From: CBDCAS01 sp965214015
GTDB lineage: Bacteria; Pseudomonadota; Gammaproteobacteria; Coxiellales; Coxiellaceae
DNA: 64,000 nt
Direction of reading: 5' to 3'
Assembly (NCBI GenBank): GCA_965214015.1
Contig: CBDCAS010000021.1
Coordinates: forward strand, 186,001-250,000
Shown here: one piece after another, positions 25,735-35,483 of the stretch
Numbering within the stretch: the stretch's first letter is position 1
Layout of the letters: the number at the start of each line of letters is the position of its first letter
The notes under the pieces: generated by a model
What the model saw: the letters and a program-made list of their open reading frames with translations, nothing else
Databases searched by the model: none
What the model was told of the DNA's origin: nothing
Made by a program: the position numbers and the translations under genes

Positions 25735-26691
25735 ATGAATCAGAAAAAACACTATCAGCTGATTATTTTAGGCTCCGGACCTGCTGGATATACAGCAGCA
25801 ATTTATGCACGACGAGCTAACCTTGAATTAAACTTAATTACTGGCATGGAGCAAGGTGGTCAGTTAATGACAACTACTGATGTCGATAATTGGCCAGGCG
25901 ATGTTCAAGGATTACAAGGTCCTGAGTTAATGCAAAGAATGGAAAAACATGCCCAACGTTTTGATACAAAAATCACTTTTGATCAAATTAATAAAGTTGA
26001 TTTGATGAGTCGCCCTTTTTCTCTTAAAGGAGAACAAGATGAGTATACCTGTAATGCATTGATTATTGCGACAGGGGCCTCAGCACGTTATCTTGGCCTA
26101 GAATCAGAAAAGAAATATATGGGTAAAGGTGTTTCCGCATGTGCTACCTGTGATGGCTTTTTCTATAAAGGAAAGAAAGTGGCAGTGATTGGGGGTGGCA
26201 ACACCGCTGTTGAAGAAGCTCTCTACCTTTCCAATATTGCTTCTCATGTTACCATCGTGCATCGTCGTGATCAGTTTCGTGCTGAAAAAATTCTCTCTAA
26301 CCGACTTATTGAAAAATCTAAAACGGGTAATATATCGATTGCCTGGAATCAGATATTAGATGAAGTACTTGGTGATAATCATGGTGTTACTGGAGCACGC
26401 TTAAAACACGTTGAATCTAAAAGCCACTCTGATATTGATATTGAAGGCCTCTTTATTGCTATTGGTCATGACCCCAATACAAAAATTTTTAAAGATCAAT
26501 TAGATATGAGCAAACAAGGCTATATTTTTACCAAGGGAGGAAGCGAAGGGAATGCAACAGCAACCAGTATACCAGGCGTTTTTGCTTCTGGAGATGTAGC
26601 CGACCACATCTATCGCCAAGCAGTCACTTCAGCAGGGACTGGCTGTATGGCAGCATTAGATGCTGAAAAGTACTTAGATAGCCTTGACTAA
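25735..26691 (+). CDS. trxB: Thioredoxin-disulfide reductase
   Basis: TrxB passes electrons from NADPH through FAD and a redox Cys pair to thioredoxin. The 318-residue protein has the FAD-binding GSGPAGYTAA near the N-terminus, the active-site CATCDG at about residue 137, the NADPH-binding GGGNTAVEEAL, and the C-terminal FAD block ASGDVADHIYRQA. The frame extends two codons further to GTG 25729. Neither start has a strong ribosome-binding site, and ATG 25735 gives a normal N-terminus. Confidence 0.96.
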   Translation: MNQKKHYQLIILGSGPAGYTAAIYARRANLELNLITGMEQGGQLMTTTDVDNWPGDVQGLQGPELMQRMEKHAQRFDTKITFDQINKVDLMSRPFSLKGEQDEYTCNALIIATGASARYLGLESEKKYMGKGVSACATCDGFFYKGKKVAVIGGGNTAVEEALYLSNIASHVTIVHRRDQFRAEKILSNRLIEKSKTGNISIAWNQILDEVLGDNHGVTGARLKHVESKSHSDIDIEGLFIAIGHDPNTKIFKDQLDMSKQGYIFTKGGSEGNATATSIPGVFASGDVADHIYRQAVTSAGTGCMAALDAEKYLDSLD

Positions 26692-26807
26692 AAATTGTAA
26701 CTATCTATGTCAAAAACTAAGTAGCTTTAGCATTTCTTGGGAAAGTTGAAATGTCGTCTAAATATCGGCAGAATAGCCCTTAGCTAAGAATTAGGAGAAT
26801 AACGACC

Positions 26808-27056
26808 ATGGCAAAAGAAGATCATATTGAAATGCAAGGTGTCGTTATAGATAGTCTTCCTAATACAGTATTTCGTGTCAAGCTTGAAAATGGCCATATC
26901 ATCACCGCTCATATTTCTGGCCGTATGCGTAAAAATTACATTCGAATCCTTACAGGTGATAATGTTACTGTTGAGTTAACTCCTTATGATCTAAAGCGTG
27001 GACGCATTATCTATCGTGATGTAGGAAAAAAACGTGAATTAGCAGACACACCATAG
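26808..27056 (+). CDS. infA: Translation initiation factor IF-1
   Basis: IF-1 binds the ribosomal A site during initiation. The first 72 residues match the family closely (MAKEDHIEMQG, LENGHIITAHISG, RMRKNYIRIL, VELTPYDLKRGRI). A C-terminal tail of about 10 residues (GKKRELADTP) is longer than the 72-residue E. coli protein. AGGAG lies about 10 bases before ATG 26808. It converges with clpA with only 9 bases between stops; infA next to clpA is conserved. Confidence 0.97.
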   Translation: MAKEDHIEMQGVVIDSLPNTVFRVKLENGHIITAHISGRMRKNYIRILTGDNVTVELTPYDLKRGRIIYRDVGKKRELADTP

Positions 27057-27065
27057 AGCGCTAAG

Positions 27066-29342
27066 TTAAGCACCAACTAACTGTTCTTTTAATTTAATCT
27101 TTAAGTTCTCCCCTACTAGATCAATTGAAACTATCGAGGGAGTTTTCGATAACCGTTCAAATAGCAACTCATCGGCTAGCGGTTTCTTAATATATTCTTG
27201 AATGACTCGTGACATAGGGCGTGCTCCCATTTTTCGGTCATACCCTTTTTTGGCAAGCCACTCCTTTGCTTCCATTGAAATTACTAAATCAACTGATTTT
27301 TCTTTTAATTGTTGAGTAATTTGATAAATAAACTTGTCAACAATACGCACAATAGTTTCATGTCCAAGAGGATTAAACTGAATAATACTATCTAAACGAT
27401 TTCTAAATTCTGGCGAAAATAACTTATTAATCGCATGCAGATTTTCTGTATCATGATTCTGTTCAGAAAAACCAATTGAATTTTTATCTAATTGATCTGC
27501 ACCTGCATTGGTGGTCATAACGATAATAACATGTCGAAAATCTGCCTCACGACCATTATTATCTGTTAAAGTCCCATAATCCATCACTTGCAATAGCACA
27601 TTAAACAAGTCAGGATGGGCTTTCTCGATTTCATCCAATAATAAAACAGAATGTGGATGTTTAATAATAGATTCAGTGAGCAAACCACCTTGCTCATAAC
27701 CAATATACCCTGGTGGTGCTCCAATCAAACGAGATACTGTATGTTTTTCCATATATTCAGACATATCTAAGCGTATTAGTTTTACACCTAATTTTTTTGC
27801 AAGCTGTCGTGTTAATTCTGTTTTCCCAACACCAGTTGGACCAGATAATAAAAAAGATCCGATAGGCTTGCTAGGATCCCGTAGACCAGCACGTGAGAGT
27901 TTCACAGCATCACTTAATGCCTTAATAGCATTGTCTTGACCAAAAACTAATTTTTTCAATTCTTTTGGAAAACTTTTTAATAAACTACGATCAGAATTAG
28001 TTATATTTTCGATGGGAACACGTATCATTTTTGCAATCATTGTTTCCACCTGCTGTGTATCAATAATATTAACGCGCTTATTATCTGGCTGTAAATGCTG
28101 ATAGGCACCTACTTCATCAAGTATATCGATGGCTTTATCAGGAAGATATCGATCAGACATATAACGGGAAGATAATTCTGCTGCTCGTCTTATAGCGCTA
28201 TGTGTGTAGCTCAATTGATGATATTTCTCAAATTCTGGTCTTAAACCTTCTAATATAGAAACTGTCTCATCAACACTAGGTTCAACAACATCAATTTTTT
28301 GAAAACGACGAAGTAGAGCATGGTCTTTAGCAATAAAATTTCGATATTCTTCATACGTAGTTGCCCCTACGCAACGTAACTCACCTGAGTTTAATAAAGG
28401 TTTAATTAAATTTGCAGCATCCATAGTGCCACCTGTTGCTGAACCTGCACCAACAAGATTATGAATTTCATCAATAAAAATAATAGCTCCTGTTTTTTTA
28501 TTAAGTGATTTTAAAACGGATTTAAATCGTTTTTCAAAATCACCTCGATACTTTGTTCCTGCTAATAAAATTCCAAGATCTAACATATAAATAGTAGTGT
28601 TCCTCAAAATTTCAGGTACCTTATTGGCTACAATTCTTTGGGCTAGGCCTTCAACTAAAGAAGTTTTACCTACACCTGCTTCACCAACAAATAAAGGATT
28701 ATTTTTTGATCGACGACACAATACTTGTATACAACGATTTAATTCTTCTGTTCGACCTATTAAAGGATCTACTTTCCCTAATACTGCTTTTTCATTCAAA
28801 TTAACAGTGTAAGTTTCTAATAAATTTTCATCAATAGTGGCATTATGTGATGATACATTTGAAGCTGTAAATGATGCTTGTTCAGAGTTACTATAATTTT
28901 TTTCCGAACCATCTTTTGTAATACCTTGTGTTGTATAATTAATAATATCAATACGTGAAATATTCTCTTGGTTAAGAAAATACACTGCTTGACTCTCAGA
29001 CTCTCCAAAAATAGCGAGCAATATACTATTTCCTGTTACCTCAGTTCTTCCTGATGTTTGAGCCTGATAAATAGCTCTTTGTAGAACACGTTGAAAACTT
29101 AAAGTAGGTTGAATTTCACGTTTGACATGATTAGGAATATAAGGCGTTGTTTCATTAATAAAAATTCCTAATCCTGCTCGCAGTCTCTCTAAATTGACAC
29201 CACAAGCAATTAAGCTATCCTCTACTTCCGGATTATCAAGCAGTGCTAATAGTAAATGCTCAATAGTAATAAATTCATGTCGCTTATCACGTGCCTGTGA
29301 AAACGCATTATTTAATGAAACTTCCAGCGACTTACTAAACAT
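27066..29342 (-). CDS. clpA: ATP-dependent Clp protease ATP-binding subunit ClpA
   Basis: ClpA unfolds proteins and feeds them to ClpP. The 758-residue protein has the Clp_N double repeat (to about residue 145) and two AAA+ modules: D1 Walker A GEAGVGKTS with Walker B IIFIDEIHNL, and D2 Walker A GPTGVGKTEL with Walker B VLLLDEIEKAH. An IGF-type loop (NSIGFSEQ) for docking on ClpP is present. The adaptor gene clpS, usually immediately upstream, is absent; 287 bases without a suitable ORF separate clpA from icd. Confidence 0.96.
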   Translation of the reverse strand: MFSKSLEVSLNNAFSQARDKRHEFITIEHLLLALLDNPEVEDSLIACGVNLERLRAGLGIFINETTPYIPNHVKREIQPTLSFQRVLQRAIYQAQTSGRTEVTGNSILLAIFGESESQAVYFLNQENISRIDIINYTTQGITKDGSEKNYSNSEQASFTASNVSSHNATIDENLLETYTVNLNEKAVLGKVDPLIGRTEELNRCIQVLCRRSKNNPLFVGEAGVGKTSLVEGLAQRIVANKVPEILRNTTIYMLDLGILLAGTKYRGDFEKRFKSVLKSLNKKTGAIIFIDEIHNLVGAGSATGGTMDAANLIKPLLNSGELRCVGATTYEEYRNFIAKDHALLRRFQKIDVVEPSVDETVSILEGLRPEFEKYHQLSYTHSAIRRAAELSSRYMSDRYLPDKAIDILDEVGAYQHLQPDNKRVNIIDTQQVETMIAKMIRVPIENITNSDRSLLKSFPKELKKLVFGQDNAIKALSDAVKLSRAGLRDPSKPIGSFLLSGPTGVGKTELTRQLAKKLGVKLIRLDMSEYMEKHTVSRLIGAPPGYIGYEQGGLLTESIIKHPHSVLLLDEIEKAHPDLFNVLLQVMDYGTLTDNNGREADFRHVIIVMTTNAGADQLDKNSIGFSEQNHDTENLHAINKLFSPEFRNRLDSIIQFNPLGHETIVRIVDKFIYQITQQLKEKSVDLVISMEAKEWLAKKGYDRKMGARPMSRVIQEYIKKPLADELLFERLSKTPSIVSIDLVGENLKIKLKEQLVGA

Positions 29343-29489
29343 CCTTTTGCTCCTATAGTAGGCAATATATGCCTTTAACCTTATTACTATCTATAGAACA
29401 TATTCTGCTAATTTTCCTTTAATCCAATCAATTGAAAACAAATAAATTATATTATATCAAATAGTTAATAAATATTGCTTATAATTATT

Positions 29490-29516
29490 AAAAGATTCTC
29501 AAAATGAGTCTTTTTG
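29490..29516 (-). terminator. Possible terminator after icd
   Basis: AAAAGATTCTCA and TGAGTCTTTTT can form an A/T-rich hairpin with a CTCA/TGAG core, a three-A loop and a small bulge, flanked by A and T tracts. It lies about 110 bases beyond the icd stop in the direction of icd transcription. The rest of the 29343-29629 gap is AT-rich and shows no other feature beyond the clpA upstream region. Confidence 0.4.
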
Positions 29517-29629
29517 CTTTGAAAGAGGCTCTTCCAGCCAAAATGAACACTAATATTCAGCCTACTAGTGAATAAGTATAAATTTTAAAATTTGTACTAA
29601 ATAATTTTTATCTTATTTCTATGGCTAAA

Positions 29630-30886
29630 TTACATATTGCTAATAACAGCATCACCAAAACCAGAACAGCTTACTTTAGTTGCATCTTGCATTAAACGCT
29701 CCAAATCATAGGTTACTATCTTTTTTTCAATAGTATCACTCATTGCTTTAATCATTAAATCAGCTGCTTCTATCCAGCCAATATGGCGCAACATCATTTC
29801 GGCTGAGAGAATTAATGAGCCTGGATTAACTTTATCCTGACCTTCATATTTTGGTGCTGTACCGTGTGTTGCTTCAAATAAACCGACTGTATCACTCAAA
29901 TTAGCTCCTGGTGCCATACCAATACCTCCAATCTGAGCTGCTAGTGCATCAGAGATATAATCACCATTTAAATTCATAGTAGCAATGACATTATACTCTT
30001 CAGGGCGCAAAAGTATTTGTTGCAAAAAAGCATCAGCAATCACATCTTTAATTATAATATTTTTACCTGTATTAGGGTTTTTTAAATAATGCCAAGGACC
30101 TTTTTCTAAAAGGTGAGCACCAAATGCTTCACGCGCTATCTCGTATCCCCAATCTTTAAACGCTCCTTCAGTAAATTTCATAATGTTACCTTTATGCACT
30201 AAAGTAACTGAGTCACGATCATGATCAATAGCATACTGAATAGCACGTTTTACTAAACGAGAAGTTCCTTCTTTAGAAATAGGCTTAATACCAATACCAC
30301 TAGTTTTTGGAAAACGAATCTTTTTTACTTGCATTTCATTTTGTAAAAAATGAATTACTTTTTTAACATCATCACTAAATGCTTCCCATTCAATACCTGC
30401 ATAAATATCTTCAGAATTTTCTCGAAAAATAACCATATTCACAAGCTCTGGCTTTTTTACCGGGCTTGGTGTTCCATTCAGGTAGCGCACAGGACGCAAG
30501 CAAAGATATAGATCTAACTTTTGTCGCAGAGCAACATTCAAAGAACGAATACCACCACCTACAGGTGTTGTTAGAGGTCCTTTAATAGCGATGACATATT
30601 TTTTGATGGACTCTAAAGTCTCCTCTGGCAACCATTGATCTTCTCCATACAATTTTACTGATTTTTCACCTGCATACACTTCCATCCACGAGATTTTACG
30701 TTTTTCACGATAAGCCTTAGCAACAGCTGCATTAACTACCTTTTGCATAACTGGTGTGATATCAGAACCAATGCCATCTCCTTCAATAAAAGGAATAATG
30801 GGACAGTTAGGCACATTTAGTGAGAAGTCATCATTGGTCGTTATATTATGACCTTTAACAGGAACTTTGATATGTTTATAAAGCAC
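29630..30886 (-). CDS. icd: NADP-dependent isocitrate dehydrogenase
   Basis: Icd oxidises isocitrate to 2-oxoglutarate in the TCA cycle, making NADPH. The 418-residue length matches E. coli (416). The substrate-binding Ser is in GIRSLNVALRQ, the same Ser that AceK phosphorylates in E. coli. The cofactor loop HGTAPKYEGQDKVNPGS carries the Lys-Tyr pair that favours NADP over NAD. N-terminal IEGDGIGSDI is typical. The 2-oxoglutarate link to the large glutamate dehydrogenase in this window is metabolic, not operonic. Confidence 0.96.
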   Translation of the reverse strand: MLYKHIKVPVKGHNITTNDDFSLNVPNCPIIPFIEGDGIGSDITPVMQKVVNAAVAKAYREKRKISWMEVYAGEKSVKLYGEDQWLPEETLESIKKYVIAIKGPLTTPVGGGIRSLNVALRQKLDLYLCLRPVRYLNGTPSPVKKPELVNMVIFRENSEDIYAGIEWEAFSDDVKKVIHFLQNEMQVKKIRFPKTSGIGIKPISKEGTSRLVKRAIQYAIDHDRDSVTLVHKGNIMKFTEGAFKDWGYEIAREAFGAHLLEKGPWHYLKNPNTGKNIIIKDVIADAFLQQILLRPEEYNVIATMNLNGDYISDALAAQIGGIGMAPGANLSDTVGLFEATHGTAPKYEGQDKVNPGSLILSAEMMLRHIGWIEAADLMIKAMSDTIEKKIVTYDLERLMQDATKVSCSGFGDAVISNM

Positions 30887-30996
30887 AGTAGCGCTACCTT
30901 ATTCTCGTATAGAAAAATTATAGATTAGCACAAATTGCTTCTCTGTTGTAAAAGTAATAGCACTAGATAGGGATAATTTATTAATAGGTGCTTAGT

Positions 30997-32022
30997 TCAG
31001 CGCTCAACCAACATAGCATCCCCATAGCTATAAAAACGATATTTTTTTTTAATAGCCTCTCTATAACTGGACATTATTAACTCATAGCCACCAAAAGCAG
31101 TCACTAACATTAATAAAGTTGATTTTGGCAAATGAAAATTGGTCACTAAAACATCCACACAGCGAAAATTATAACCAGGTCGGATGAATAGATCAGTTTC
31201 ACCTTGAAAAGGTATAAGCTTACCGCCACGTGCCGCAGATTCTAAGGCGCGTAATGTGGTGGTACCAACAGCGATGACACGCCCACTATTTTGACGACAG
31301 TCTTCTACAGAAGCACACACAGTTTTAGGTACCTCTACATATTCTTTATGTATTATATGCTCATCTAATTTATTAACGTATACTGGCTGAAACGTGCCTG
31401 AACCAACATGTAGAGTGAGCTCTGCTACAGAAATTCCTTTTTTTTTAATAAAATTCATTAATTCATCTGTAAAATGCAATCCAGCTGTTGGTGCAGCAAC
31501 AGAACCACGATGTTTCGCATAAACAGTTTGATAACGCTCTTTATCATTCTGCATCTCATAGCGTTTAATATAGGGCGGCAAGGGTATATGGCCTAATTTC
31601 TCAAACCTATCCAATAAATCTTTGCAGCTAAACTCTACTACAAATAAATTTTGTAACCGCTCTATAACTGTTGCCGATAATGTCTTAAATTGCAATTTCG
31701 TACCAGGCTTTGGCGATTTACTCGCTTTAAGGTGCACAAGTGCACGCTGGTTTGATAACACACGTTCAATTAAACATTCAACATGCCCACCTGTCATTTT
31801 TTTCCCATAAAGACGTGCTGGAAATACTTTAGTATTATTAACAACAAGCAGATCTTTGGGTCTTAGAAAATCAACTAAATTAGTAAAATGGCTATGTTCT
31901 AAAGATCGATTGTTGACATTAACTCTTAATAATCGACTCGCTGCCCGCTCATCTAAAGGGTGTTGAGCAATAAGCTGTTCTGGTAGCTCATAATCAAAAT
32001 AGTTGATATGGTCATAAGTCAT
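30997..32022 (-). CDS. queA: S-adenosylmethionine:tRNA ribosyltransferase-isomerase QueA
   Basis: QueA transfers a ribosyl unit from SAM to 7-aminomethyl-7-deazaguanine in tRNA, giving epoxyqueuosine. The protein of about 341 residues has the family start YFDYELPEQLIAQHP, the central HRGSVAAPTAGLHFT and the C-terminal TNFHLPKSTLLMLVTAF. The frame extends to GTG 32031, but ATG 32022 with GAGTG upstream gives a standard N-terminus. The usual partners tgt and yajC are not adjacent. Confidence 0.95.
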   Translation of the reverse strand: MTYDHINYFDYELPEQLIAQHPLDERAASRLLRVNVNNRSLEHSHFTNLVDFLRPKDLLVVNNTKVFPARLYGKKMTGGHVECLIERVLSNQRALVHLKASKSPKPGTKLQFKTLSATVIERLQNLFVVEFSCKDLLDRFEKLGHIPLPPYIKRYEMQNDKERYQTVYAKHRGSVAAPTAGLHFTDELMNFIKKKGISVAELTLHVGSGTFQPVYVNKLDEHIIHKEYVEVPKTVCASVEDCRQNSGRVIAVGTTTLRALESAARGGKLIPFQGETDLFIRPGYNFRCVDVLVTNFHLPKSTLLMLVTAFGGYELIMSSYREAIKKKYRFYSYGDAMLVER

Positions 32023-32105
32023 GTATTTCACTCATTTGAAAAAATAAGGTATTCTATAAGCTTAGCACTTGAAATAATATAATTTTTACAAATTGATGAA
32101 ATTTT

Positions 32106-32960
32106 ATGACTCAACTTATCAAAAAGAGTAATCAACTGATTTATCAAAGTATAAAAATTGTTCGTCATCAAAAAAAACTTATTATTTTCCCTCTAATATC
32201 TAGCATCATTATACTTTTGTTATTTTCTCTTATTATCACACCTATTATTACCTATGAAAAAACACAAATAGAAATTTACAAAAATCAATATCATATTATT
32301 ATTTGGGCTTATATCCTAATCCTACTTTTTTTATTTATAGTTCATCAAATTACTTTTTACTTTAACGCAGCATTTATACACTGTGTTAATCAGTATTTCA
32401 AAAAAAAACCTGTTTTATTAATGGAAGGAATAAAAGCATCAAACACCCACTTTTTTAAACTATATAGCTGGAACCTCTACGCAAGCACTGTGGGCATTAT
32501 GATTAATCTTTTTCAGGCAATGCTACAAGGTTTCACTTTCTATAAGCAAATATTTCAAGGTTTAAGCTGGATTATTGCTACCTATCTTGTCATACCAATA
32601 ATTATGACTCATAAAACAGGTCCTATAAAAAGCATTAAACATTCTGCAAAATTGATCCGAAATACTTGGGGGTACAATTTAAAAACAAACTTTGGTTCTC
32701 TTCCTTTTTTATTGCTAGCACGCTTTTTAGCGTTGCTTCCGCTAATCATCGGTTTAATTAACGGCAATCACAAAAACATTATTATTGGAATGGCAATAAC
32801 CCTACTACTAATTGTTTTTACAACTGTAGTCAATTCAATAGCCAATACAGTATTGGCAAGTGCACTCTATCTTTATGCCTCTAAAATAAGCATTGCACCA
32901 GATTTCAACGAACTACTGATCAAAAATGCTTTTGTAAAAAAATCAACTAAGAATGACTAG
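32106..32960 (+). CDS. Multi-pass membrane protein of unknown function (DUF6159-like)
   Basis: A 284-residue inner-membrane protein with about six hydrophobic segments. The N-terminal pattern of a short amphipathic stretch, then RHQKKLIIFPLIS leading into the first helix, resembles the DUF6159 family. There are no catalytic motifs. The C-terminus ends in a short cytoplasmic tail. Its last 14 bases overlap the end of convergent purC. Function is unknown. Confidence 0.7.
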   Translation: MTQLIKKSNQLIYQSIKIVRHQKKLIIFPLISSIIILLLFSLIITPIITYEKTQIEIYKNQYHIIIWAYILILLFLFIVHQITFYFNAAFIHCVNQYFKKKPVLLMEGIKASNTHFFKLYSWNLYASTVGIMINLFQAMLQGFTFYKQIFQGLSWIIATYLVIPIIMTHKTGPIKSIKHSAKLIRNTWGYNLKTNFGSLPFLLLARFLALLPLIIGLINGNHKNIIIGMAITLLLIVFTTVVNSIANTVLASALYLYASKISIAPDFNELLIKNAFVKKSTKND

Positions 32961-33678
32961 ATTCAGCAACACCAAGTAACTCAGCAATATGTTGATACGA
33001 ACCTACCACATTCCCTAAATTTTGACGAAAACGATCTTTATCTAAAGGCTTATGAGTCGTTTTATCCCAAATTCGACAAGAATCTGGACTGACTTCATCT
33101 CCTAAATATATCTTCCCATCAGAACTAACACCAAACTCATATTTAGCATCAACCAAAATCATTCCAGATCGATCAAATAGATCAGATAATACTTGATTAA
33201 TCTCGAAAGTCATTCTACGCATTGTATTGAGTTGCTCTTGTGTTGCCCAACCAAAATGAGTTGCATGATCTTCATTAATCAATGGGTCATGAAGTGCATC
33301 ATTTTTTAAAAATAACTCATATAAAGGGGGATTCATTTTCATCCCAGAGTCTACCCCTAAGCGACGACAGAGGCTCCCTGTTGCAATATTACGAATAACA
33401 CTTTCTAAAGGAATCATTTTTAAACAACGTACAATAGATTCTGTTGGCGATATTATTTCTTTAAAGTGTGTTGCAACACCCGCCTCTTCCAATATTTTCA
33501 TAATATAAGCACTAATGCGGTTATTCACTTCACCTTTATGAGTCAATTTTTCATGCTTAAGACCATCAAAGGCAGTAGTATCATCACGAAACTCAGCGAT
33601 TAATAAATTAGGATCATCAGTTGCATATAAAGATTTTGCCTTACCTTCATAGATAACTTCTTTTTTATTAAGCGTCAT
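32947..33678 (-). CDS. purC: Phosphoribosylaminoimidazole-succinocarboxamide synthase PurC
   Basis: PurC joins CAIR and aspartate with ATP to make SAICAR in purine synthesis. The 243-residue protein has the N-terminal YEGKAKSLY, the FRDDTTAFDG block, IPLESVIRNIATGSL and LVDAKYEFG, all typical. It follows the BamC-like lipoprotein gene with an 11-base overlap, in the dapA-bamC-purC order of E. coli. Confidence 0.96.
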   Translation of the reverse strand: MTLNKKEVIYEGKAKSLYATDDPNLLIAEFRDDTTAFDGLKHEKLTHKGEVNNRISAYIMKILEEAGVATHFKEIISPTESIVRCLKMIPLESVIRNIATGSLCRRLGVDSGMKMNPPLYELFLKNDALHDPLINEDHATHFGWATQEQLNTMRRMTFEINQVLSDLFDRSGMILVDAKYEFGVSSDGKIYLGDEVSPDSCRIWDKTTHKPLDKDRFRQNLGNVVGSYQHIAELLGVAESSHS

Positions 33679-33937
33679 AGTTTATTTCCTTTTTATTTTT
33701 TAATAGACTAGGTGGTTTTTGTGAAGGAGAATCACGATTAATAGTAAGACTAGCACTTGTTGATGGGATAGAATAATAAGGCTTTTGCACAAGGCTCATA
33801 CCCGAAGGCACTCTAACACGAGGGAGCGTTTTTGATTTCCCTAAATAATCCTTTTCTTTCGTAGAATAGCGAGAATTAGTACAAGCAGTTACTAAAATAA
33901 TACATAACAGTGAGATCAATACATTAAAAAACCACAT
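33668..33937 (-). CDS. bamC: Short BamC-like lipoprotein
   Basis: An 89-residue lipoprotein in the bamC position between dapA and purC. Residues 1-18 are a lipoprotein signal, with lipobox LVTAC and lipidated C19. The mature 71 residues resemble only the flexible N-terminal segment of BamC that binds BamD: SRY, YLGKSKTLPRVRVPSGM and YYSIPSTSASL. The two helix-grip domains of full BamC (E. coli 344 residues) are absent, and no further coding for them lies downstream because purC begins. The protein may be a minimal BamD-binding accessory of the BAM complex. The name rests on synteny and short motifs. Confidence 0.62.
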   Translation of the reverse strand: MWFFNVLISLLCIILVTACTNSRYSTKEKDYLGKSKTLPRVRVPSGMSLVQKPYYSIPSTSASLTINRDSPSQKPPSLLKNKKEINYDA

Positions 33938-34820
33938 TAGAATTTCCTTCTTTTACATTTATTTGGTCAATAGCAGATTGTAGTAGAGAATGATACGATG
34001 AACTCAACGGTGTTAATGGTAAACGAATACCAGAACCGATCAAACCCATTTTGAATAATGCCCATTTTACTGGAATTGGGTTTGACTCTAAAAATAAACA
34101 TTTATAAAATGTTTTTAGTTTATTATTCCACATTCTAGCTTTATTACGATCACCAACTCTAGCGGCTTTAACCATGTTCTGCATACAGTTCGGGGCTATA
34201 TTGGCTGTTACAGAAATCACCCCCTTACCTCCTGATAAAATAAAATCCATAGCAGTTGGATCATCGCCACTGAGCATATCCATTTGACAATCAAAGTCTA
34301 ATAACATTGTCAATCGATTAAGGTCAGCTCTGGCCTCTTTCAGTGCTACAATATTTGAAAAACGATCTAAACGTTTGACAGTCTCTGGTAGCAAATCACA
34401 AGCAGTCCTTAAAGGCACATTATAAAGAATTTGTGGTATAGAAACAGCTTCTGCTACTGCGCGATAATGTTGATATAATCCTTCTTGCGTCGGTTTGTTG
34501 TAGTAAGGAGTCACCAACAAAGCTGCGTCTGCACCAAGCTGCAACGCTTCTTGCGTTAACTCTATGGTGTGGGATGTTGCATTAGTACCGGTACCTACGA
34601 TAACCGGTATTTTTTTTTGAACTAAAGAAACAACCTGACTAATAATTTGTTGACGTTCGTTAGGCTTGATAGTAGCAGACTCACCTGTTGTACCTAAAAT
34701 AACCAATCCCTCTGTTCCGTGTTTAATATGATAAGCTACTAAATTTTCTATGGCTGAATAGTCCACTTCATTCTTTTCGGACATTGGGGTCACCATTGCA
34801 ACTAAGCTTCCAAAAAACAT
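33924..34820 (-). CDS. dapA: 4-hydroxy-tetrahydrodipicolinate synthase DapA
   Basis: DapA condenses pyruvate with aspartate semialdehyde in lysine and diaminopimelate synthesis. The 298-residue protein has the family start FGSLVAMVTPM, the GTTGES loop, the catalytic Tyr in LYNVPLRT and the Schiff-base Lys in IVALKEAR. It is first in the dapA-bamC-purC unit, overlaps the lipoprotein gene by 14 bases, and is divergent from the gcvR-like gene, as in E. coli. Confidence 0.96.
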   Translation of the reverse strand: MFFGSLVAMVTPMSEKNEVDYSAIENLVAYHIKHGTEGLVILGTTGESATIKPNERQQIISQVVSLVQKKIPVIVGTGTNATSHTIELTQEALQLGADAALLVTPYYNKPTQEGLYQHYRAVAEAVSIPQILYNVPLRTACDLLPETVKRLDRFSNIVALKEARADLNRLTMLLDFDCQMDMLSGDDPTAMDFILSGGKGVISVTANIAPNCMQNMVKAARVGDRNKARMWNNKLKTFYKCLFLESNPIPVKWALFKMGLIGSGIRLPLTPLSSSYHSLLQSAIDQINVKEGNSNVVF

Positions 34821-34924
34821 ATTTTTATACCATCTACCCCATGTTAGAACGAATTTTTACAAAGAATGCTAGATTTTATGCTAATCTATGCCTTTATCAC
34901 AAGCATTGATTCAAGTATTACATT

Positions 34925-35452
34925 ATGGAATATCTGGTCATTACATTACAAGCCTCTCAAAAGCATAATATATGGCTTAAAATCAGTAGCTTAGCTAATG
35001 AGATGAACTGCCACATTCGTCAAGCACAAGGACAGAAGCTAGCAGGTGAAAATGCGTTGACTCTGTTAGTCACAGGAAACTGGAATACCATTGCAAAGTT
35101 AGAGATAGGATTAATGAGACTTGCAAAAGAAAACGATATCCTTATAAAAACAAAGCGCAGCAAGCCATTAGAAGACCAAATTCAATTACTACCCTACTTT
35201 GCAGAAGTATTAGGACTTGATGAGGTTGGCACACTATTTCATATTTTTAAGTTTTTTTCAGAAGAGCACATTTCAATTGAAAATTTACAGGTTGAAAGCT
35301 ATATTTCAAGTACTACTCATACACCAATGTTCTCACTAAAAGTTTTTTTAGGCATCCCTTGTATGATCAATATCGGTGAACTTCGTGAGCAATTTATCCT
35401 CTTTTGTGAAGAACTTAATATTGATGGGGTTATTGAACCCGACAAACGCTAA
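34925..35452 (+). CDS. gcvR: Glycine cleavage system repressor GcvR-like, two ACT domains
   Basis: A 175-residue protein made of two ACT domains (about residues 4-80 and 90-168), the layout of GcvR, which in E. coli modulates GcvA control of the glycine cleavage operon. The second domain begins FAEVLGLDEVGTLFHIFKFF. It is divergent from dapA, matching E. coli. The bcp gene that usually follows is not here. ACT domains bind amino acids, probably glycine in this case, but the target regulator is not seen. Confidence 0.78.
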   Translation: MEYLVITLQASQKHNIWLKISSLANEMNCHIRQAQGQKLAGENALTLLVTGNWNTIAKLEIGLMRLAKENDILIKTKRSKPLEDQIQLLPYFAEVLGLDEVGTLFHIFKFFSEEHISIENLQVESYISSTTHTPMFSLKVFLGIPCMINIGELREQFILFCEELNIDGVIEPDKR

Positions 35453-35483
35453 TTTAGTCAATTAGTTATATTTTTAGCTTACT

